Shown here: piece after piece, positions 60,430 through 64,000 of the stretch | Position numbering within the stretch: the first letter of the stretch is position 1 | How the letters are laid out: the number at the start of each line of letters is the position of its first letter | NCBI GenBank assembly: GCA_965220855.1 | Contig: CBDCQY010000001.1 | Location: forward strand, 1,488,001-1,552,000 | Length of the DNA: 64,000 nucleotides | Source: Bin95 sp965220855 | Lineage (GTDB): Bacteria > Pseudomonadota > Alphaproteobacteria > Bin95 | Direction: 5' to 3' | The notes under the pieces: generated by a model | The model's database searches: none | The model's input: only the letters and a program-made list of their open reading frames with translations | What the model was told of the DNA's origin: nothing | Translations under genes and position numbers: made by a program

Positions 60430-61449
60430 TCACGACGGGCGGCGCGCGTGGATCAGGCGGGTCATGCCGGGGACCATCTCCTCGTCGCGGGGCTCGGTGA
60501 AGCCCACCTCGCGCATCCGGCGCGTCAGCCAGCCGGGGGTGACCGAGCGCGCATCCGGCGTGAAGGCCATGTGCTGCAGCTGCCAGAGCGCCGCCATGGG
60601 CGGGCCGGTGCGGTCGTCCTCCACCATGAAGTCGTGCACGATGAAATGTCCGCCGGGGGAGAGGCAGTCATAGGCCTGCTGCACCATGCGCGGCAGTTCC
60701 GAGCCGGGCACGCCGCTGAACAGATAGGACATCAGGATGGCGTCCTGTTCCGTCGGCCACTCGGTGGTCAGCGCATTGGCGGGGATGTAGCGCACCCGGT
60801 CCACCATGCCGGCCTCGGTGATGAAGCGCCAGCCGATCTCCGCCACATTGGGGAAGTCGATGATGGTCGAGACCAGATCGGGGAAGGTTTCCAGCAGGCG
60901 GATGGTCATCGCGCCGGTGCCGCCGCCGACATCCAGCAGATTGTGGCAGCCGCCGAGGTCGATCAGCCGCGCCAGCGTGCGACCGGGGCCGAGCGAGCCG
61001 GCGTGCTGCGCCTCGCTGTAGAGCACCGCCTGCTCGGGGTCCGACATCCAGTGCTGATAGCTGTCCACCGCCTCGGGATCGAGCGAGCCGTCCATCACCT
61101 CGTTCAGCTGGGTGAGGAAGGGATACATCTGCCGGTCGATCTGATAGCGAAGATAGTCGCCGAAATCGTACCGGGCGCCGCGCACCAGAAAGGCCGCAGC
61201 CCCCGGCGCGTTGCTGTAGGTCTCGTCCTCGCGGTCCACCAGCCCGACTGCGGTGAGCGCGGTCATCAGCGTGGTGATGCGGTTGACCGGCACCTCGGTC
61301 AGCCCGGCGAGCGCGCCGGCGGTCTTCGGCCCGTCGGCCAGTTGCGTGAACACATCCACATGCAGGCCCGCGAACAAGGCCTTCGAGGCCATGAAGCCGA
61401 ACGCCAGCCGGGACACATCCTCGGCCGTTTCGACCAGACGCATCGTCAT
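60430..61449 (-). CDS. O-methyltransferase family 2-like protein
   Basis: 339 residues. N-terminal winged-helix dimerisation domain (KALFAGLHVDVFTQLADG, then TEVPVNRITTLMTAL) and C-terminal SAM domain with LLDVGGGTGAMTIRL and GGHFIVHDFMVEDD. In plant-type and bacterial O-methyltransferases the catalytic His sits in a (L/V)HDW segment; the corresponding place here reads SYLFSGVPGSE, with no His. So it may methylate a substrate not needing base catalysis, or be a non-classical member. GAGGAG lies 9 bases before the ATG. Its promoter is well defined. Confidence 0.83.
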   Translation of the reverse strand: MTMRLVETAEDVSRLAFGFMASKALFAGLHVDVFTQLADGPKTAGALAGLTEVPVNRITTLMTALTAVGLVDREDETYSNAPGAAAFLVRGARYDFGDYLRYQIDRQMYPFLTQLNEVMDGSLDPEAVDSYQHWMSDPEQAVLYSEAQHAGSLGPGRTLARLIDLGGCHNLLDVGGGTGAMTIRLLETFPDLVSTIIDFPNVAEIGWRFITEAGMVDRVRYIPANALTTEWPTEQDAILMSYLFSGVPGSELPRMVQQAYDCLSPGGHFIVHDFMVEDDRTGPPMAALWQLQHMAFTPDARSVTPGWLTRRMREVGFTEPRDEEMVPGMTRLIHARRPS

Positions 61450-61491
61450 CGCAAAAAACTCCTCGAATTCCGATATTTCATGCGCTTCGCG

Positions 61492-61520
61492 AGTATCGCA
61501 TTCGGACCTGGCGGTTTCAA
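61492..61520 (-). promoter_or_regulatory. Promoter of the methyltransferase gene
   Basis: On the minus strand TTGAAA (61520-61515), 17 bases, GATACT (61497-61492), giving a leader of about 35 bases that contains the GAGGAG ribosome-binding site. The surrounding 61450-61600 is visibly AT-richer than the window. Confidence 0.5.
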
Positions 61521-61609
61521 GGACAGGCGAATAGTTGCCTTATCTCAAGTATTTGGAAGAATATCGATTGGTGAATACTTTGATTTGTCTTGAATGCGCG
61601 CTCCGATGA

Positions 61610-62629
61610 CTACGACCCTCCGCGATCCGGCCTCCGGCGCGCGCCATGGGTGCGCAGAAGCGCCGCAGTCAGCAGCAGCAGCGCGCCCAACTGGTGCAGC
61701 ACGGCGAGGCCGAGCGGCGTGACCGCGAGCAGCGTCGCGACGCCGAGCGTCGCCTGGCCCCAGACCGCCGCCAGCAGGCCGTGCTCGGCCGGCTCCGCGC
61801 GCCGCCCGCCGGCCCGGAGCCAGGCGACGCTCACCGCCGCGACGCTGGCCAGCGCGAGCAGCCGGTGGTGGAGCTGGGCCGCCGCCGGGTTCTCCAGCGC
61901 ATCCGTGAGCCAGCCCTCGCCGCTGCGATAGTCGGACGGCCAGAGCCCGCCCTCCATCAGCGGGAAGCTGTTATGGATCAGCCCGCCATGATTGCCGGCC
62001 ACCAGCGCGCCGCTCGCCATGGTGAGCGCCAGCAGCGCGAGCAGGCCCCAGGCGCCGGCGGAGACGGCGCGCGGGCGCGGGGCGAGGCGGTCCAGCACCA
62101 GCCAGACCAGCAGCGCGAAGATCAGCAGCGCCATCCCCAGATGCACGGTGAGCCGGAGCGCGCTCACATCCGGGCGGTCCACCAGGCCGCTCTTCACCAT
62201 CCACCAGCCGATCAGCCCCTGCGCGCCGCCGAGCGCCAGCAGGAGCAGCAGGCGCGGGCGCGCCGGCCGGTCGATCCGGCCCCGCAGCCAGAAGTAGATG
62301 AGCGGCAGGATGAAGAAGACGCCGAGCAGCCGCCCCCAGACGCGGTGGATATATTCCCACCAGAAGATCTGCCGGAAGCCGGCCAAATCGATGGCGAAAT
62401 TGACCTGGCGATATTCCGGCGTCTCGCGATAGAGCGCGAACAGGCGCTGCCATTCGGCCTCCGAGAGCGGCGGCAGCCAGCCGATCAGCGGGCGCCACTC
62501 CACCATGGAGAGGCCGGACTCGGTGAGGCGGGTGACGCCGCCGATGAGCACCATCGCCGCCACGGCGAGCGCCATGAGGGCGAGCCAGAGCGTGACGGCG
62601 GGATGCGGGGCCGCTTGCCGGTCGGACAT
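61610..62629 (-). CDS. ctaA: Haem A synthase, COX15/CtaA family
   Basis: 339 residues, eight membrane helices. Hallmarks: GGVTRLTESGLSMVEWRPL at residues 30-48, WWEYIHRVWGRLLGV (first haem-ligand His), LTVHLGMALL, AAQLHHRLLAL and VLHQLGALLLL for the remaining histidines. Converts haem O to haem A in the inner membrane for aa3-type cytochrome oxidase. The start and length are those of the alphaproteobacterial type. No other cytochrome oxidase assembly gene is adjacent here. Divergent from the large oxidoreductase (85-base gap). Confidence 0.93.
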   Translation of the reverse strand: MSDRQAAPHPAVTLWLALMALAVAAMVLIGGVTRLTESGLSMVEWRPLIGWLPPLSEAEWQRLFALYRETPEYRQVNFAIDLAGFRQIFWWEYIHRVWGRLLGVFFILPLIYFWLRGRIDRPARPRLLLLLALGGAQGLIGWWMVKSGLVDRPDVSALRLTVHLGMALLIFALLVWLVLDRLAPRPRAVSAGAWGLLALLALTMASGALVAGNHGGLIHNSFPLMEGGLWPSDYRSGEGWLTDALENPAAAQLHHRLLALASVAAVSVAWLRAGGRRAEPAEHGLLAAVWGQATLGVATLLAVTPLGLAVLHQLGALLLLTAALLRTHGARRRPDRGGS

Positions 62630-62714
62630 GAAGCGCCTAGTTAGAGAGGCTTGCCGCCGCCGGCAATGTCGGGCGGCGTTCCGCCGCGCGAAACGATCCC
62701 CCGCCTTGTCCGAG

Positions 62715-64000
62715 ATGTCCGACCTCGCCCTCGCCCACGGCCTCGCCTTCGAGGACCTTTATCGCCGCAGCGGCCTCGCGCGCCTCGATGCGCTCTTTCT
62801 TGCCGGCCTCGATGCGCCGCTCCGCGAGCGGCTGGAGGCGGCGCGCGCGCTCCGCGCCTCGGGCGAAGGGCGGGAAGCTAAAGCGGACTCCGACCTCATC
62901 CTGGCGCTCGCGCCGAAGCTGGAGGCCTTCCTGGCGGCGCTGTTCGGCGTCGAGGCGGAGGTCCGGGCGCTCGCAGGGCGGCACACGGCGCTCGCGCCCG
63001 TCTATCGCTGCAAGCGGCTCTTCGTGCAGCGCCGCGCCGCGCGCGCAGTGCGCCCGGCGGAAGCCGCCACGCTGGACGGCGCGGCGGTGGAGGCCGCGCT
63101 CGGCGCCCATATGCCGCTGCCGGTCGCGGAGGAGGTCTTCGCCGAGCGCGTGATGGGCTGGCTCGCCGACGAGGCCGCCTCGGCCGAGGCGCTGGAGGCG
63201 GCGGCGCGCTATGCGGCCTGGGCGCTCCACCACCCGGAAGGCCGACAGCGCCATGCGGCCGGCGTGCTGTTCAAGCAGCCGGCGCGCCTCGACCCGCTGC
63301 GGCTGATCGACACCCGGACGGCGAGCGGGCAGGGCGTGGACGCCGTCGAACTGCCGCAAGCCCGGCTCCGCCGGCGCGAGGGCTTCGGCCTCACCGACGA
63401 CGGCATGGACCTCAAGGCGGCGCTCGACCAGGCGCATTACTGCATCTTCTGCCACAATCAGGGCAAGGACAGCTGCGCGCGCGGCCTTGGCGAGCGCAAG
63501 ACCGGCGCTTTCGCGCGCACCGTCTTCGGGGTCGAGCTCGCCGGCTGCCCGCTGGAAGAGAAAATCTCCGAGATGCAACTGCTGAAGTCCGAGGGCTGGG
63601 CCTTGGGCGCGCTCGCCACGGTGTGCATCGACAACCCGCTCTGCGCCGCCACCGGCCACCGCATCTGCAACGACTGCATGAAGTCCTGCATCTATCAGAA
63701 GCAGGACCCGGTCGATATTCCGCAGGTCGAGACGCGGGTGCTCAAGGATGTGCTGGCGCTGCCCTGGGGCTTCGAAATCTACAGCCTACTGACGCGCTGG
63801 AATCCGCTGGACTTCGACCGCCCGCTGCCCCGGCCCGACAGCGGGCGCCAGGTGCTGGTGGTCGGCCTCGGGCCGGCGGGCTTCAGCCTCGCCCATCACC
63901 TGATGAATGACGGCCACCGGGTGGTGGCGGTCGATGGGCTGAAGATCGAGCCGCTGCCGGCGGCGCTCTCCGGCGTGGACGAGGCCGGGGGCCGCCACCC
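62715..64000 (+). CDS. Large Cys-rich FAD/NAD pyridine-nucleotide oxidoreductase, 3-prime partial
   Basis: At least 428 residues; the frame runs off the window edge. Residues 1-240 are an uncharacterised helical region. From residue 243 come clustered cysteines, CIFCHNQGKDSC, then CIDNPLC and CNDCMKSC, arranged like the [4Fe-4S]-binding N-terminus of GltD/NfnB/DPYD-type proteins. At about residue 380 a dinucleotide-binding motif VLVVGLGPAGFSLAHHL starts the FAD domain. Probably a soluble flavoprotein electron-transfer enzyme of about 1,000 or more residues found in some alphaproteobacteria; its partner and role are unknown. ATG 62715 is the first good start, with only a weak ribosome-binding site. 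Confidence 0.8.
   Translation, partial: MSDLALAHGLAFEDLYRRSGLARLDALFLAGLDAPLRERLEAARALRASGEGREAKADSDLILALAPKLEAFLAALFGVEAEVRALAGRHTALAPVYRCKRLFVQRRAARAVRPAEAATLDGAAVEAALGAHMPLPVAEEVFAERVMGWLADEAASAEALEAAARYAAWALHHPEGRQRHAAGVLFKQPARLDPLRLIDTRTASGQGVDAVELPQARLRRREGFGLTDDGMDLKAALDQAHYCIFCHNQGKDSCARGLGERKTGAFARTVFGVELAGCPLEEKISEMQLLKSEGWALGALATVCIDNPLCAATGHRICNDCMKSCIYQKQDPVDIPQVETRVLKDVLALPWGFEIYSLLTRWNPLDFDRPLPRPDSGRQVLVVGLGPAGFSLAHHLMNDGHRVVAVDGLKIEPLPAALSGVDEAGGRH

Overview
This 64 kb window is GC-rich throughout (visibly above two thirds G+C). It is densely coded, with many start and stop codons overlapping as ATGA, GTGA or TTGA. Gene content points to a metabolically versatile alphaproteobacterium: a CtaA/COX15 haem A synthase, the alphaproteobacterial-type DNA repair cluster of exonuclease, ligase, helicase and PdeM, many solute-binding-protein ABC transporters, CaiB/BaiF and HCCA-isomerase proteins, and a DUF1640 protein. 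I cannot place it to genus. No rRNA, tRNA, CRISPR array, prophage or replication origin was seen. Two scars interrupt the normal texture: an ISNCY-type transposase remnant (about 24.7-25.6 kb) and a patch of gene debris (39.4-40.5 kb).

Layout. 1-5.8 kb: a DUF1302 / DUF1329 / YCF48-repeat / MMPL exporter operon (first gene cut by the window edge). 5.9-7.2 kb: a CaiB-type CoA-transferase on the minus strand. 7.3-14.7 kb: a ribose-type ABC importer (binding protein, double ATPase, two permeases) running into a DHDPS-family aldolase/lyase and a two-subunit Rieske ring-hydroxylating oxygenase. 14.7-20.5 kb: the four-gene DNA-damage-response cluster, in which the ligase has lost its catalytic residues. 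20.5-21.7 kb: a three-polypeptide nitrile hydratase / thiocyanate hydrolase-like enzyme, divergent from (21.7-24.7 kb) a PEP-mutase/isocitrate-lyase family enzyme plus a LeuC/LeuD-like hydro-lyase. 25.7-33.0 kb: a dipeptide-type ABC importer, an N-carbamoyl-D-amino acid hydrolase and a convergent CmcJ-family oxidoreductase. 33.2-39.4 kb: an SDR, a MATE exporter, a three-domain nuclease-like fusion protein followed by a SLOG-fold protein and a DHA2 MFS exporter, then a small DUF1640 protein. 39.4-40.9 kb: a hyuA 5-prime fragment, a frameshifted Ig-domain/autotransporter remnant and a 428-base gene-free stretch. 40.9-52.6 kb: HyuA/HyuB, MmgE/PrpD, an SDR and a second dipeptide-type ABC importer. 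52.6-55.5 kb: a PuuE-like deacetylase/amidohydrolase, a DHDPS-family protein and a D-hydroxyacid dehydrogenase. 55.6-60.4 kb: CobD, three HCCA-isomerase-like proteins, an alpha/beta hydrolase and a DMT transporter. 60.4-64 kb: an O-methyltransferase-like protein, CtaA, and the start of a large Cys-rich FAD/NAD oxidoreductase.

How the genes work together. The dominant theme is scavenging of small nitrogenous organic compounds. Two dipeptide/opine-type ABC importers sit next to hydantoin/ureide/amide hydrolases (an N-carbamoylase beside one; HyuAB and a PuuE-like amidohydrolase beside the other), and a nitrile-hydratase-like trimer lies nearby. Both importer operons carry a strong hairpin directly after the binding-protein gene and no clear Shine-Dalgarno before the first permease, a likely device for making more binding protein than membrane protein.

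The most unusual observations are the catalytically dead ligase in an otherwise intact repair cluster, the wHTH/DUF6884-like/GIY-YIG fusion coupled to a SLOG protein, the split nitrile-hydratase-like enzyme with a palindrome over its putative promoter, and a duplicated hyuA start truncated at autotransporter debris.
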